Assembly (NCBI RefSeq): GCF_003076455.1
Contig: NZ_CP020918.1
Coordinates: forward strand, 4,314,001 to 4,378,000
Direction: 5' to 3'
DNA length: 64,000 bases
Source of the DNA: Flavobacterium faecale
GTDB taxonomy: Bacteria > Bacteroidota > Bacteroidia > Flavobacteriales > Flavobacteriaceae
Within the stretch, counting starts at the first letter, position 1. The number at the start of each line of letters is the position of its first letter. Under the pieces are notes generated by a model. It made no database searches. It had not been told where the DNA came from and saw nothing but the letters and a program-made list of their open reading frames with translations. A program made the position numbers and the translations under genes. This document shows, piece by piece, positions 1 through 9,624 of the stretch.

Positions 1-1770
1 TTCAACGGAAAAGTTTTTAATTAACTCTGGCGGAACACCTGAAACCTGACCTAATTCTGTCGCTTTATCTGGATTTTTATGCATCATAATACGACGCTGC
101 AAATTGGTATCAAACTTCATTTCGACTTTTGTTAATTTAATCGGATTATCCCATTCTAATTGCAATTCGGCATTCAATCCGTCAGACTGCCAGTGGTGAA
201 TTTTTTCCACTTCGTCTCTACCCACGCCATCCAATAACAGTTTGGCATCACCAGAAGTAGTCGAAGAGGCAAAAATCAAACTCGCTTTCTTTGCCCAATC
301 ATTCAAATCATTCGCAGGACGATTGGGGAAATAAGAATCATCCCGTAACAATTGTTCTTGTAATTCGGTAATATGATTGGTTGCTAATTTCCGAGGGGTT
401 ATTTCTTTATTGATACAAAGTACAGAAGCCGTTCCTACCGCCTGCCCCATCATAGCACAGGTACTAATGATACGAGTGGATGACAACGCCATATGACTGA
501 CACTTACATTACGACCTGCAAACAACAAATTGGAAATATTTTTCGAATACAAACTTCTAAAAGGTACTTCATATATTTGTTTAAAATTCGAATGAAAGAA
601 ACTCGCTGGTTCATCCAAATTCTCAATTCCACCCGGACAATGCTCGTCCAAAGACCAACCTCCAAAAGCGACTGCGTCCGGAAAATGTTTGTACTCCTCC
701 AAATCTTTTTGATTTAAGATATAGTCACCCATAAAACGACGTGATTCTCTACGCCCCGGTAAAGAACCTACCCAATCCAAAGCAATATTTTTGGATTCTG
801 GAAAATCTCCCGAATTCTTGATATGATCCCAAACTCCATAAAAATACCCCATCAATTTATGACGATTCTCTTCGCGAGTATCTATAATATCGATATTACT
901 GCCGACTTCAATCCACCAATAGCCTTCTTTGACATTCTTTATTTTTCGATGTTTATCTTTGAAAGCCTTTTTGGAATCAAATGGCAACATATAAGATGGC
1001 GGATAAAAAGGCACTGGTTTTCCCATATCTTTTGTACTCATCATAATGCAATCTCCCATTACCCAATTGTCTGGTTGGTCTGGTGCGAAAGATTCACCAA
1101 ACTCTGCTTTGCCTTCACGTCCCGTACGGAACTCTGCTCCAGCCATTGCCGCCATCAATCCGTCGCCAGAGCAATCGCAGAACATTTTTCCTTCCAAGGT
1201 ATATTCTGTTTCGCTGGTTAATTGCCAACAAATTACTTTTTTGATTTTGTCACCACTCATTTCTACGTCTACCGCCTGTGTGTTCAACATCAAAGTCAAA
1301 TTGGGCTGACGAATGACAAAATCATACAAAACATGATCCCATACATGATAGGATTCTTGTGAGTTGTAATATAAATTTTCGATCATGATCTCCTCAATGA
1401 TTCCCGTTTCTCGGTCTACTTTAAACTTATTTTGTAAACCTTGAACCCCATTTACAGTCACACGAACTTCACTCGACGCATTTCCGCCCAAAACAGGTCT
1501 GTCTTGTACCAATACCGTTTTCGCACCCGTTCTTGCAGCTGCCACCGCTGCCGATATTCCTGCCATTCCTGCACCAACCACCACGACATCGTAGCTCATG
1601 GTTTTTTTCTTTTTGTTAGGGCGTTTTATTTTTTTATTAGATTCATCCAAATCAAATAAATGTATGTCTTCTTCTTTAATAGGAGTCGCGCTGATATCAC
1701 CAAATAATGGCAAAAAACTTGCTGCTATCGCTCCCTTTACTCCGGTTTGAAAAAACTTTCTGCGTTCCAT
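1..1770 (-). CDS. FAD-dependent oxidoreductase (FAD_oxidored type), 3' end outside window
   Basis: Open frame of 590 codons that runs off the left edge, translated by me from the minus strand. It begins MERRKFFQTG, a twin-arginine-like export signal followed by a hydrophobic stretch ending near residue 24. A Rossmann FAD-binding motif follows at about residues 62-80 (VVVVGAGMAGIS, glycines 66/68/71) and then VLGGNASSE, typical of the FAD_oxidored family often found in Bacteroidota PULs. FAAGRN-like text (LLFAGRNVSVSH) and a C-terminal discoidin-like beta segment are also visible. Substrate is unknown; in this setting a sugar or sugar-acid oxidation step is an inference. No stop codon interrupts the frame, so the gene appears intact up to the edge. 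It is the last gene of the run in transcription order, separated from the GH2 gene by about 500 bp containing a terminator. Confidence 0.85.
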   Translation of the reverse strand, partial: MERRKFFQTGVKGAIAASFLPLFGDISATPIKEEDIHLFDLDESNKKIKRPNKKKKTMSYDVVVVGAGMAGISAAVAAARTGAKTVLVQDRPVLGGNASSEVRVTVNGVQGLQNKFKVDRETGIIEEIMIENLYYNSQESYHVWDHVLYDFVIRQPNLTLMLNTQAVDVEMSGDKIKKVICWQLTSETEYTLEGKMFCDCSGDGLMAAMAGAEFRTGREGKAEFGESFAPDQPDNWVMGDCIMMSTKDMGKPVPFYPPSYMLPFDSKKAFKDKHRKIKNVKEGYWWIEVGSNIDIIDTREENRHKLMGYFYGVWDHIKNSGDFPESKNIALDWVGSLPGRRESRRFMGDYILNQKDLEEYKHFPDAVAFGGWSLDEHCPGGIENLDEPASFFHSNFKQIYEVPFRSLYSKNISNLLFAGRNVSVSHMALSSTRIISTCAMMGQAVGTASVLCINKEITPRKLATNHITELQEQLLRDDSYFPNRPANDLNDWAKKASLIFASSTTSGDAKLLLDGVGRDEVEKIHHWQSDGLNAELQLEWDNPIKLTKVEMKFDTNLQRRIMMHKNPDKATELGQVSGVPPELIKNFSVE

Positions 1771-2003
1771 AATTTTGTAATAGTTTTGGTTTTGGTTCTT
1801 GTAAAGTTAATCACTCACTCACCCATTTTTATAGTGAGGAGTAAATCAATTGTATTTACAGGTTCGTATTTACTGCAATTTTCTTAAAAAATCACCGAAA
1901 TACCAATAATACGACCTTACAAAAACATTACATTCAATATAATTACGTTTTTCAGGGGTTTTTAGAGCTATTATTACAAATTGTTAACAGGAGAATAATA
2001 CTT

Positions 2004-2045
2004 TGGGCGTGTCCCTTCGTTATCCCGAAGTTTCGGGACTACGGG
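2004..2045 (-). repeat. Interspersed REP-like repeat, copy 1
   Basis: A GC-rich block containing GGGCGTG, TTATCCCGAAG and TTCGGGACTACGGG. The same block occurs in the opposite orientation at 17206-17247 and 26045-26087. The internal CCCGAAG-TTTCGGG arms form a short hairpin. Copies this similar in three intergenic regions suggest a dispersed repeat family. Confidence 0.6.
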
Positions 2046-2200
2046 CCGGGCTTTTCGCTATATCTTTTTGGCCCCGAAAAAAATCGGGCCCAAAAAGGAT
2101 GTCGCTACAATCCCTCACGCGAACTGTGGTGGGATATATGATTTGATTTTTGAAAAGTAAAAATCAGAATACAGATACTAATAAATCCTCTGCTAAAACA

Positions 2201-2248
2201 AAAAAAAGAACTCCAACCCCAAAATCATCAGGGCTGCAGTTCTTTTTT
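2201..2248 (-). terminator. Rho-independent terminator after the 1012-aa GH2 gene
   Basis: On the minus strand AAAAAAGAACT pairs with AGTTCTTTTTTT across a GC-containing loop, ending in a T-run. It lies just downstream of the GH2 stop codon. Confidence 0.6.
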
Positions 2249-2271
2249 CTTTTATAAATTAATCCAAACTA

Positions 2272-5200
2272 TTACTTAATCACAATCTCATCAATGGCGA
2301 AAGTCGAGCCATCAGCAGGTTCGATTTTGTAGTTGTTGGCACCACGACCCAATTTGATTTTGACTTTTACGATATTCCAATCAGAGCCTAGGTTTTTGGT
2401 GTTGGGTAATTCAAGTTTTTCATTCAGTACTTTTCCGTTTACGGTGAGTTTTATAGCACTTGCTGTTTTACCTTCCACTTTGGCACTGTAACGAATCCAT
2501 ATTTCGGCTTTGGCTTCTCCCCCATCATTTTCTTGGCACCATTCTACCGCACCAGATTGCTTTTTATCAAAAAGTAAATAACCAGTTCCGTTGAAATCGG
2601 CTCCTTTTGTGACAATTGATACACCCGTAAATTTTGCTTGTTCCGCTTGATCACCAATCACTTTGGTGTTGGTCGGGTTATCGTTCCATACAAAACCTTC
2701 GTCTTCTGCAAAACGCTCGCTTAAAATTTCGCTTGGTTTTCCATCAATCAATACCAGTGCTTTGACTGTTGTTCCTAATGTCACAGCAAATGGTGCGCTG
2801 TATTTTTGCGACTGTACGGTTGGCGTTGTTCCATCCGTAGTGTAATAAGTTGCTATCGCTAGTTTTGGAGTTGTTCCACGCAATGCCAAAACTTGAGTGT
2901 CAATTGAAACCAAATTAGAGGTAATCAATTTCTTTTCGCCCAAAATTGCCGAGGCTACAAGCGTAACAGCTCCTGTCTCCTTAGTTGTTTCTACATATGC
3001 ACGTGTGAGCCCGTAAAAAGCGATGCGATTAGAAGCTTCAAAATGTTTTTCAACATCTACCGGACTTCCATTGTCTAAGGCTCTTATTTTTCCTGCTCCT
3101 AATACCGTAAAATAGGTTCTATTTTCACCATACGGATACATTTCGCCCTTCGCATCTGTTGCCGTAATACGTACTTGCACGATGTCGTTTCCTGATTTCG
3201 ATAATGGCTCTCCATCAATTGACAATCTATTTTCGGAAGGTGTATCCGCGGTGCGAATAGTTTCTTGACTTACGATTCGTCCGTTTTTGTAGCCCACTGC
3301 TTTTAGTGCTCCTGGTTGGTAAGGCACCATCCACTGGCATTGCATTTTGTCCCACTCGGTTCCTGGATTGATTTTCCCTAACGAAACTCCGTCAAAAAAC
3401 AATTCGACTGTATCACAATTAGAGTACACCCAAACCGGAATCTCCATTCCTAATTTCATTTTTGGATGTGTCCAATGTGGTAAAATATGAACCATGGGTT
3501 TAGTTGTCCACTGGCTTTGGTACAAATAAAATAAATCTTTTTCGAAATTAGCCATATCAATTGCACCACCCATAAAGGATTTAAAAGGCCATCCACCATG
3601 TACATAACCCGCTTCGCCAAAGTAGTCGTGTCCTGTCCAACGGAAAGAGCCTGCGTAATTGGGAATGTCCCGTATCTGTGCAATATTGTGACGCGACGTC
3701 AATCGAACCGTAGCATTATCATAACTTGAATTGAATATTTGTTTTCTAAACTTACGATTCGCTTCTTCGATCCAATCGTGGGTAAAAACCTCTTTCTCGG
3801 TCAAATCCGGAATTTCGTACGGTTGTTGTTTTGTGTTGGGATAACCATCACGATACCAAGTTTTCGTTCGATAATACCCTCGTACTTGCCACGTATGTGT
3901 ATTTTCGGTGGCGATAAAAACACGGTCTTTGGGTAAAGTATCAAACCATCCCATTTTTTCACTGCTTCCATTTACCCCAAAAACATCCATAAACTCAGAA
4001 CCCGAATGGCCAGAAGTTACTGGTCGCGTTGGATCGTTTACATGACATTCTGCTACCAAATCCTTTCCAACATCGCCATGCGTTTCGTTACCAACACTAT
4101 AAATCACAATTGAAGGATGATTGTGATCGCGACGAATCCAGTCTGTCAAATCTTTTTTCCACCATTTTGCAAAAGCTTGCTCCCCATAATCATGAGTTGC
4201 TTTTTGCTCCCAGCCGTCAAAAATTTCGTCCATGACCATCATTCCTATTTCGTCACACATAGCATAAAACTGTGGCGTTTGCGGATTGTGAGCCGTTCGG
4301 ATGGTATTTACACCCATATCTTTTAATTGCTGAATTCGAAAACGCAAAATTTTATCTGGAACGGCAGCTCCCAAAGCTCCAGCATCTTGATGGTTGCAAA
4401 CTCCTTGAATTTTCACGTTTTTTCCGTTAATCCACATTCCTGTTTCGGGAATCCATTTTATATCTCGGATTCCAAAACGGGTTTCGAAACGATCTACCAG
4501 TTTTTTACCCTCATAAATTTCGCTTACCGCTTTGTATAAAGTCGGTGTTTCAATTGACCACAATGACGGATTATCTATATGTGTTTGTTGCGCTACTTTT
4601 TGTGTCCCATTCGAATGTAACTTTAATTTGCTTTCGATCTTTTGTACCGATTTACCATTGGCATCCAAGAAAGTCGTTTTCAATATCACTTTTGCCTTCT
4701 TGGTAGTCGAATTTTTAATTTCTGTATCGATTTTGATTTTATTTCCTTCTGTTCGAACAAAAACACCATCGTTTACTACATGAATATTGTCGCGAATATC
4801 AATCCAGGTGTTTGCGTAGATTCCGCTACCGGTGTACCAACGTGCGGATGGTTGCTGGTCATTGTCCACGCGCACCGCAAAGGTGATGGTATTGGAAGTA
4901 CGAACTTGTTCACTAATATCATAGCCAAAAGTTATCCAACCAAAAGGTCGAACACCTAGTTTCACACCATTGGCATAGACCGTACTATTCATAAAAACGC
5001 CATCAAAAATAATTTCGATCTGCTTTCCTTTCCATTCTTTGGGAACAGAAATGGTTTTGCGGTACCAACCAATTCCTGCTGGCAAGTACCCACATTTATC
5101 TCCCATCGGATTTTTTTCGTCGTACTCCCCCTCAATACTCCAGTCGTGCGGAAGGTTTAGTTTTCGCCATGATTGGTCGTTATAGCTTGAAACTTCACCA

Positions 5201-5310
5201 CCAACAATGTCTTTCTGGATGAAACGCCACTGGTCGTTGAAATTTATTTTTTGTGTCTGTCCCACTATCCAGAACAAACAACTGGCAATAAGTATGATTC
5301 CTTTTTTCAT
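2272..5310 (-). CDS. GH2 beta-galactosidase-like enzyme with C-terminal HEX_C and CBM-like domains
   Basis: Secreted 1012-aa glycoside hydrolase with an N-terminal signal peptide ending near residue 20. The GH2 sugar-binding domain (about 25-180), Ig-like domain (about 185-285) and TIM barrel (about 285-600) are in order. The acid/base motif SVGNE gives Glu409, and FIATEN gives a likely nucleophile at Glu469. A DUF4982-like and a further Ig-like domain follow, then a chitobiase C-terminal-like segment (TYYTTDGTTPT) and a terminal beta-sandwich resembling CBM6/35. Most PUL GH2 enzymes lack these last two modules. It probably removes beta-linked galactose from carrageenan oligosaccharides; this is inference from context. 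Its start codon overlaps the stop of the preceding sulfatase remnant (TAATG), so translation was probably coupled to that gene. Confidence 0.88.
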   Translation of the reverse strand: MKKGIILIASCLFWIVGQTQKINFNDQWRFIQKDIVGGEVSSYNDQSWRKLNLPHDWSIEGEYDEKNPMGDKCGYLPAGIGWYRKTISVPKEWKGKQIEIIFDGVFMNSTVYANGVKLGVRPFGWITFGYDISEQVRTSNTITFAVRVDNDQQPSARWYTGSGIYANTWIDIRDNIHVVNDGVFVRTEGNKIKIDTEIKNSTTKKAKVILKTTFLDANGKSVQKIESKLKLHSNGTQKVAQQTHIDNPSLWSIETPTLYKAVSEIYEGKKLVDRFETRFGIRDIKWIPETGMWINGKNVKIQGVCNHQDAGALGAAVPDKILRFRIQQLKDMGVNTIRTAHNPQTPQFYAMCDEIGMMVMDEIFDGWEQKATHDYGEQAFAKWWKKDLTDWIRRDHNHPSIVIYSVGNETHGDVGKDLVAECHVNDPTRPVTSGHSGSEFMDVFGVNGSSEKMGWFDTLPKDRVFIATENTHTWQVRGYYRTKTWYRDGYPNTKQQPYEIPDLTEKEVFTHDWIEEANRKFRKQIFNSSYDNATVRLTSRHNIAQIRDIPNYAGSFRWTGHDYFGEAGYVHGGWPFKSFMGGAIDMANFEKDLFYLYQSQWTTKPMVHILPHWTHPKMKLGMEIPVWVYSNCDTVELFFDGVSLGKINPGTEWDKMQCQWMVPYQPGALKAVGYKNGRIVSQETIRTADTPSENRLSIDGEPLSKSGNDIVQVRITATDAKGEMYPYGENRTYFTVLGAGKIRALDNGSPVDVEKHFEASNRIAFYGLTRAYVETTKETGAVTLVASAILGEKKLITSNLVSIDTQVLALRGTTPKLAIATYYTTDGTTPTVQSQKYSAPFAVTLGTTVKALVLIDGKPSEILSERFAEDEGFVWNDNPTNTKVIGDQAEQAKFTGVSIVTKGADFNGTGYLLFDKKQSGAVEWCQENDGGEAKAEIWIRYSAKVEGKTASAIKLTVNGKVLNEKLELPNTKNLGSDWNIVKVKIKLGRGANNYKIEPADGSTFAIDEIVIK

Positions 5311-5564
5311 TATAAACTTTTTACTTTTTTATCCTGACTCCATAAATACTCTGGATAATAATTGTGTGCCAATACTTGATCGGTAAATCCATAAAAATGG
5401 TCAAAACCTTGCGTCAACGGACTACCCAAATCATCGGCCAAAATGTAGATTACATTTGGTTTTGCTGCTATGGATGCAGTTGACTTTTTACTACCATTAC
5501 ACGACAAACTCAATAATGCTGCAGCTATAATTACTCCTACACTTTTACTTGGTGATATTAACAC
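5310..5564 (-). pseudogene. Sulfatase N-terminal remnant with internal deletion
   Basis: Encodes 84 aa: a lipoprotein signal (LLSLSCNGS), then KPNVIYILADDLG, the metal-binding start of S1 sulfatases. It jumps straight to QGFDHFYGFTDQVLAHNYYPEYLW, which in full sulfatases lies about 100 residues further on. The formylglycine motif C-x-P-S-R is therefore missing, and the frame ends after KKVKSL, right at the GH2 start. Sulfatases of this family are usually 450-550 aa. It cannot be catalytic. It is probably what is left after two deletions, with expression possibly kept because it leads into the GH2 gene. Confidence 0.8.
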
Positions 5565-5715
5565 GCTATCTATTTTGTTATTTATTTTAAATTTAGAAAA
5601 GTAAATTTCACTTTAAATATTCTAAAGAATAAAGCTACCAATACATAAATTGTATCTGACAGTTCATTTGCCTAAAATTATAGTTGTACCAATTACTTTT
5701 ATAAAATAGTCTGAT

Positions 5716-5774
5716 TTGTCAGTTCGAGCGTAGTCGAGAACCCCTTGTACATCTCGACTACGCTCGATGAGACA
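5716..5774. repeat. Palindromic intergenic repeat, CGAGCGTAGTCGAGA family, copy 1
   Basis: Arms TTCGAGCGTAGTCGAGA and TCTCGACTACGCTCGA form a near-perfect hairpin flanked by GTC/GAC. A diverged copy sits at 7961-8017. This looks like a flavobacterial REP-type element. Confidence 0.7.
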
Positions 5775-5819
5775 AAAAATGATTGGACTATATTGAACAG
5801 ATTTTTGGTATTATAAAAT

Positions 5820-5852
5820 AAAAGGAGCCCGATTGTTCATCGAGCTCCTTTT
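5820..5852 (-). terminator. Candidate terminator downstream of GH110
   Basis: AAAAGGAGC and GCTCCTTTT arms around a 15-nt loop, with a T-rich tail on the minus strand. It lies about 230 bp beyond the GH110 stop. Confidence 0.55.
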
Positions 5853-5882
5853 GTAACTTATGTTCTTTTTGTTTTAACCGCT

Positions 5883-5965
5883 CTAAAAATGCCTAATTTT
5901 CTCCACTTTGGTAAGACCTTTATCAGGGTTTGGTGTTGGAAGTTGCGCCTCAACATATTTTCGCT
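5883..5965 (-). pseudogene. Possible sulfatase C-terminal remnant
   Basis: A short minus-strand frame reads KYVEAQLPTPNPDKGLTK and ends in TAG. The AQxPTPNPD wording resembles the extreme C-terminus of many S1 sulfatases. It is upstream of the N-terminal remnant at 5310-5564, so the two pieces need not come from the same gene. Very short and diverged; low confidence. Confidence 0.25.
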
Positions 5966-6078
5966 AGACTTGCAATTATTGTAGCAATTAGTTCGCTTTT
6001 TATTCTTCTGTTTTTGTAGTCCAGTTCATTTCTCTATAAATACTGAAACTGACAGCCGAATTAAACAATCGCTATAAT

Positions 6079-7881
6079 TTAAAACCCTTTATTTCCTTTT
6101 ACTTTTAGATTTTTCTTAGAAGTTTCATCAGCATTTAAGATGTTTTTATTTTCTCCTTTATAGGTATTTTTTGAAATAGCTACGTTATTGCAATTGATCA
6201 AATCAAACATTGGAGAATTTGGGTATAAATCTACTGCTTCCTTCGTTTGAATAATGGTGTTTCCGGTGATTTTCAATCCATCCACACGATCTGCCCAAAT
6301 TATGCGACTACCAAAAGTTTCTATAGTATTGTTTTCGAAAGTAATATTACGGTCAAAAAAAGCTTTATCGTCAAAGTCTTTTCCTAGTCTTGGTGTTACA
6401 TACAAAATAGCCGATTCAGCTCCACCGTAAGCACAATGAACGAAATGATTGTTTCGAATACTAACATCTTCTACTGCACCAGACTCAAACCAGTAATAGT
6501 TATCACCACGTAACTGAATGGCAGACATCATCGAAGAGAAGTTATTGTTTTCGATAATAATTTTCAATGGCGTTTTGATAATCACATTACGCGCTCGGTG
6601 GTCATTAATCGTACAACCACGCATCGTAAATACAGGATTCCACGTTTTATTTTCTAAATTATCTCCTAGCTTTAAATTTGAAGGAAGGTTGTTTTCGAAA
6701 GTAATTTGAATGAAACGATCGTTAACCGTAAGCACTTTAGCGACTTTGTTTACGGCAACTCTATCAGGACTTGGCTGTTGAATGAACCACATTTCGTCCC
6801 CTATTCCAGCAAATTCAAATCCTAACTGCTCAAAATGTTTTAATTCGACCACTACCGTTTTGGAATCAACAATTTTATTGATTTCTACATAAGTACCATG
6901 GACGTTTGTACCGTCGTCTAGCATGTGTTGAAATTTACAGTTTTCGATCAAAATATTTCCTTTACAGTTGCTAAAGTGTGTTGCATCTGCAATTGTAGAA
7001 ACTACTCTATCTGAACCTGGACGGACAAAAATGCCACATTTTGAGATTACAATTTCTTCAGATCTTTCGAATAAAAAACCCATTCCTAAAGCATGGTGAA
7101 TGGTGATTCCTTCATAAAGAATATTTTGAGAATTCTTCGTTTGAAAAGCTGGTGCATAACGATTTTGCTCGCTTTCACCTTTCGAATTTAACACATTCCC
7201 TACAGAAGGATAATTTCTGAATTTATCATATATTCTAATGATTCCGTTTTGTTTTTTCTCTACATAACGAGGACCTACAGACATATCCAATGCTCCGTAC
7301 GCCACTCTTTTGAGCTTTGGATCAAATTCCAATGTACTTCCTAATTCGAAAAATGAAAATCCGTCAATATCAGGAAACGAAAGTTGGTCTCTGTTTAATG
7401 TCCATGAATATCCTTTTGTAAAAGGTTTCACTTCAATCCAACCTTCTTTTTGATTTACAGTCATTACTTCAGATTGGAATAAAAACGGAATATCCCAGTC
7501 AATCGTAAAGTTTTTGGCGGTTACTTTCTTGCAATTTTCAATTTGAAAAGGAGCTACTTGACCATGAAAAATAAATTCAGACCCATTCCCTTCGATCGCA
7601 ACCGAATCATATCCTTCTAATAAAAAAATGATCTTTTTGAGTCCGTTACCGTGATTGGTAATGTAACTGTATTTATCTACGGCATAGTCAGGTAGAAAAA
7701 GATACTTTCCTTTTTCGAATACAATTGAAACATCTTTATCGGTATTATCTTCTATAGCTTTTCGAACTATTGGTGTCATATCACCTTCTTGATGTTTAAT
7801 GTTAATCACTGATTTTGCAGTCGATTGAAAAGATACCAACAGCACTGCGGCTGCCATTATTTTTAAAAAGAATTGATTCAT
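6079..7881 (-). CDS. GH110 alpha-1,3-galactosidase
   Basis: 600-aa secreted right-handed beta-helix protein, signal peptide about residues 1-22. It matches the GH110 layout: the early FEKGKY / LPDYAV / ITNHGN block, then IEGNGSEFIFHGQVAPF near residues 96-112, and the conserved LDDGTNVHG motif with Asp322-Asp323, where GH110 enzymes place catalytic acids. GH110 enzymes release terminal alpha-1,3-linked galactose by inversion. Lambda-type carrageenan keeps unbridged alpha-1,3-galactose, so this enzyme fits its breakdown after desulfation (inference). It sits between two sulfatase-related loci on the same strand. Its own promoter is not obvious. Confidence 0.85.
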   Translation of the reverse strand: MNQFFLKIMAAAVLLVSFQSTAKSVINIKHQEGDMTPIVRKAIEDNTDKDVSIVFEKGKYLFLPDYAVDKYSYITNHGNGLKKIIFLLEGYDSVAIEGNGSEFIFHGQVAPFQIENCKKVTAKNFTIDWDIPFLFQSEVMTVNQKEGWIEVKPFTKGYSWTLNRDQLSFPDIDGFSFFELGSTLEFDPKLKRVAYGALDMSVGPRYVEKKQNGIIRIYDKFRNYPSVGNVLNSKGESEQNRYAPAFQTKNSQNILYEGITIHHALGMGFLFERSEEIVISKCGIFVRPGSDRVVSTIADATHFSNCKGNILIENCKFQHMLDDGTNVHGTYVEINKIVDSKTVVVELKHFEQLGFEFAGIGDEMWFIQQPSPDRVAVNKVAKVLTVNDRFIQITFENNLPSNLKLGDNLENKTWNPVFTMRGCTINDHRARNVIIKTPLKIIIENNNFSSMMSAIQLRGDNYYWFESGAVEDVSIRNNHFVHCAYGGAESAILYVTPRLGKDFDDKAFFDRNITFENNTIETFGSRIIWADRVDGLKITGNTIIQTKEAVDLYPNSPMFDLINCNNVAISKNTYKGENKNILNADETSKKNLKVKGNKGF

Positions 7882-7960
7882 TATTTATTTTTTAAAATTA
7901 TAGTAATCTATTGCGTGTTGCTATACCAATTGTCTATACAATATAGTGCAATGTAATTTT

Positions 7961-8017
7961 GTCAGATCGGGCGCAGTCGAGATGCAATGTGTCGTTCTTG
8001 ACTTCGCTCGAACTGAC
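7961..8017. repeat. Palindromic intergenic repeat, CGAGCGTAGTCGAGA family, copy 2
   Basis: Arms GTCAGATCGGGCGCAGTCGA and TGACTTCGCTCGAACTGAC form an imperfect hairpin related to the copy at 5716-5774. It lies between the GH110 and sulfatase genes. Confidence 0.65.
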
Positions 8018-8145
8018 AGTAGGACTATTATATAAATAGTATTGGTATTGTTCAGTTTCTATCCCGACAATTCGAGACTAAGAATCTGAGTTTTGTATTT
8101 AATCTTAGTAGCTTAGTAGCTCAGGAACTCAGAAACTACTAAAAA

Positions 8146-9624
8146 TTATAAATGTACTCCCGTTCCTTGAAAACTGTTGTCGTGGTCACCCCACATGATA
8201 ATCCATGGATCTTGGGTGTTTTTTTGAAATTCTCGAAGTCTCGTTTTCATGTCATTCAAAACGGGTAGAAATTTATTATCAGTAGCCAAATTGACACTCT
8301 CATTTGGATCCTTTTTCAAGTCGAATAATTCAAATTGTGGGTGGTGTAAAAAGTCTTGAATTTTACGTTTTCCATAAAACTGCGCTTTATTTCTGTACAC
8401 CGCTTGCCAAGTTGACGAATCCCATAAATCTGATGCAAATGGATATTCTAACGGATAGGCAATATTCCAAATCAACTTGTAATCTCCTTTACGTACTACA
8501 CGCATTGGGTAATACATGGTGATCTCGTGAAAGGTGTGAGAAGCATTAATTTCGTCCCAACCTTTTGGATTTTCTTCGCCAATAATTTTTTCGAAAGAAC
8601 GACCGTGGAATTTATTTTTTCCAGCATCTACTCCCGCCATTTGTAGAATAGTTGGCGTCATATCTACCCATGAAATCATTGCATTGTTCACAGAACCTTT
8701 TTTAGATTCGAAAGGATCTTTGATGATACAAGGCAATTTAATTCCGGGCTCATACACTGTTGTTTTAGCTCCTGGAAATGCCATTCCGTTGTCTGAAATA
8801 TAGATTACAATCGTGTTTTTATCTTTTCCAGTTTCTTTTAACATGGCCATTAATTTTCCAAAACCTTGATCGATTCTAGAAATACTTTGGTAGTACTGCG
8901 CAATTTCCTCTCTACTTTGTTGGGTATCTGGCATAAAATCGGGTACTAAAACGTCTTTAGGATCGTAAACTACTGTTTTTACCCCTGGATAACCATCGGC
9001 TTTGTTTCCAAAACTGTTTGGCGTTTTCCAATCTACAGGACGAAAAGGTCCACCACGGTGCGGATCATCTGTACAGAAATACAAGAAAAAGGGTTTGTCA
9101 GAGTTTAAAACGTCTGCACATTTTTCTGCCATTTCAAAAGTACTTCTTGGATCAGCTTCTAACACTGTTTGAAAATGATAAACCGACTCAGGAGCTACAT
9201 GGTATTTACCAATTCTAGCCGTTGCATAACCTGCTTTTTCTAATAAAACGGGTAATGATTTGATGGTATCATAGGTACTAAAGTGATGATAATCATGTAC
9301 GTGTCCATAGGATCCGGTAGCGTGACCAAATTTACCTGTAAGTATCACCGAACGACTTGCAGCACAACTTGCACTTGTACAATAGGCATTGGTAAAACGA
9401 GTTCCCTCAGCAGCCAATTGGTCTAAGTTTGGAGTTTTGATTACAGGATTTCCGTAACAACCAAGTGCATCTATACCGTGATCATCAGCCACAAAAAGGA
9501 TGATGTTTGGTTTCTTGGATGCTGAATCTTCCTTATCTTCTTTCTTTTCGCCACAAGAAGTCATCACTAGCGCTACACATGAGAGCAGGATCGCAAAACG
9601 AAGGATGTTAATTTGTTTTTTCAT
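8146..9624 (-). CDS. S1-family sulfatase, lipoprotein, CAASR active site (S1_8-like)
   Basis: 492-aa protein with a lipoprotein signal (ALVMTSC, Cys24). The metal-binding block is KPNIILFVADDHG and the formylglycine motif is C87-A-A-S-R91, an alanine variant of the usual C-x-P-S-R that still fits the maturation rule C-x-(P/A)-x-R. GKYHVAPES and ISDNGMAFPGAKTT complete the active-site blocks. The wording resembles the heparan N-sulfatase-like branch (S1_8) more than the S1_19 enzymes further along; the subfamily is my estimate. It would remove sulfate esters from imported galactan fragments, probably in the periplasm. It is followed by GH110 about 265 bp away. Confidence 0.85.
   Translation of the reverse strand: MKKQINILRFAILLSCVALVMTSCGEKKEDKEDSASKKPNIILFVADDHGIDALGCYGNPVIKTPNLDQLAAEGTRFTNAYCTSASCAASRSVILTGKFGHATGSYGHVHDYHHFSTYDTIKSLPVLLEKAGYATARIGKYHVAPESVYHFQTVLEADPRSTFEMAEKCADVLNSDKPFFLYFCTDDPHRGGPFRPVDWKTPNSFGNKADGYPGVKTVVYDPKDVLVPDFMPDTQQSREEIAQYYQSISRIDQGFGKLMAMLKETGKDKNTIVIYISDNGMAFPGAKTTVYEPGIKLPCIIKDPFESKKGSVNNAMISWVDMTPTILQMAGVDAGKNKFHGRSFEKIIGEENPKGWDEINASHTFHEITMYYPMRVVRKGDYKLIWNIAYPLEYPFASDLWDSSTWQAVYRNKAQFYGKRKIQDFLHHPQFELFDLKKDPNESVNLATDNKFLPVLNDMKTRLREFQKNTQDPWIIMWGDHDNSFQGTGVHL

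Larger units (their letters stand above)
1771..2271. other. Intergenic region with repeat and terminator
   Basis: No gene recognised. It holds a palindromic repeat (2004-2045) and the terminator of the GH2 gene (2201-2248). A second GC-rich inverted repeat around 2070-2105 (GGCCCGA / TCGGGCC arms) continues the same repeat block. Confidence 0.6.
5565..6078. other. Intergenic region: repeat, terminator and decayed gene traces
   Basis: No intact gene. It contains a palindromic repeat (5716-5774), the likely terminator of the GH110 gene (5820-5852) and a possible sulfatase C-terminal remnant (5883-5965). Confidence 0.5.

Noticed and set aside
823..1659. Several plus-strand open frames of 60-130 codons
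   Set aside because: They lie antisense to the FAD-dependent oxidoreductase, whose minus-strand frame is continuous and has clear motifs.
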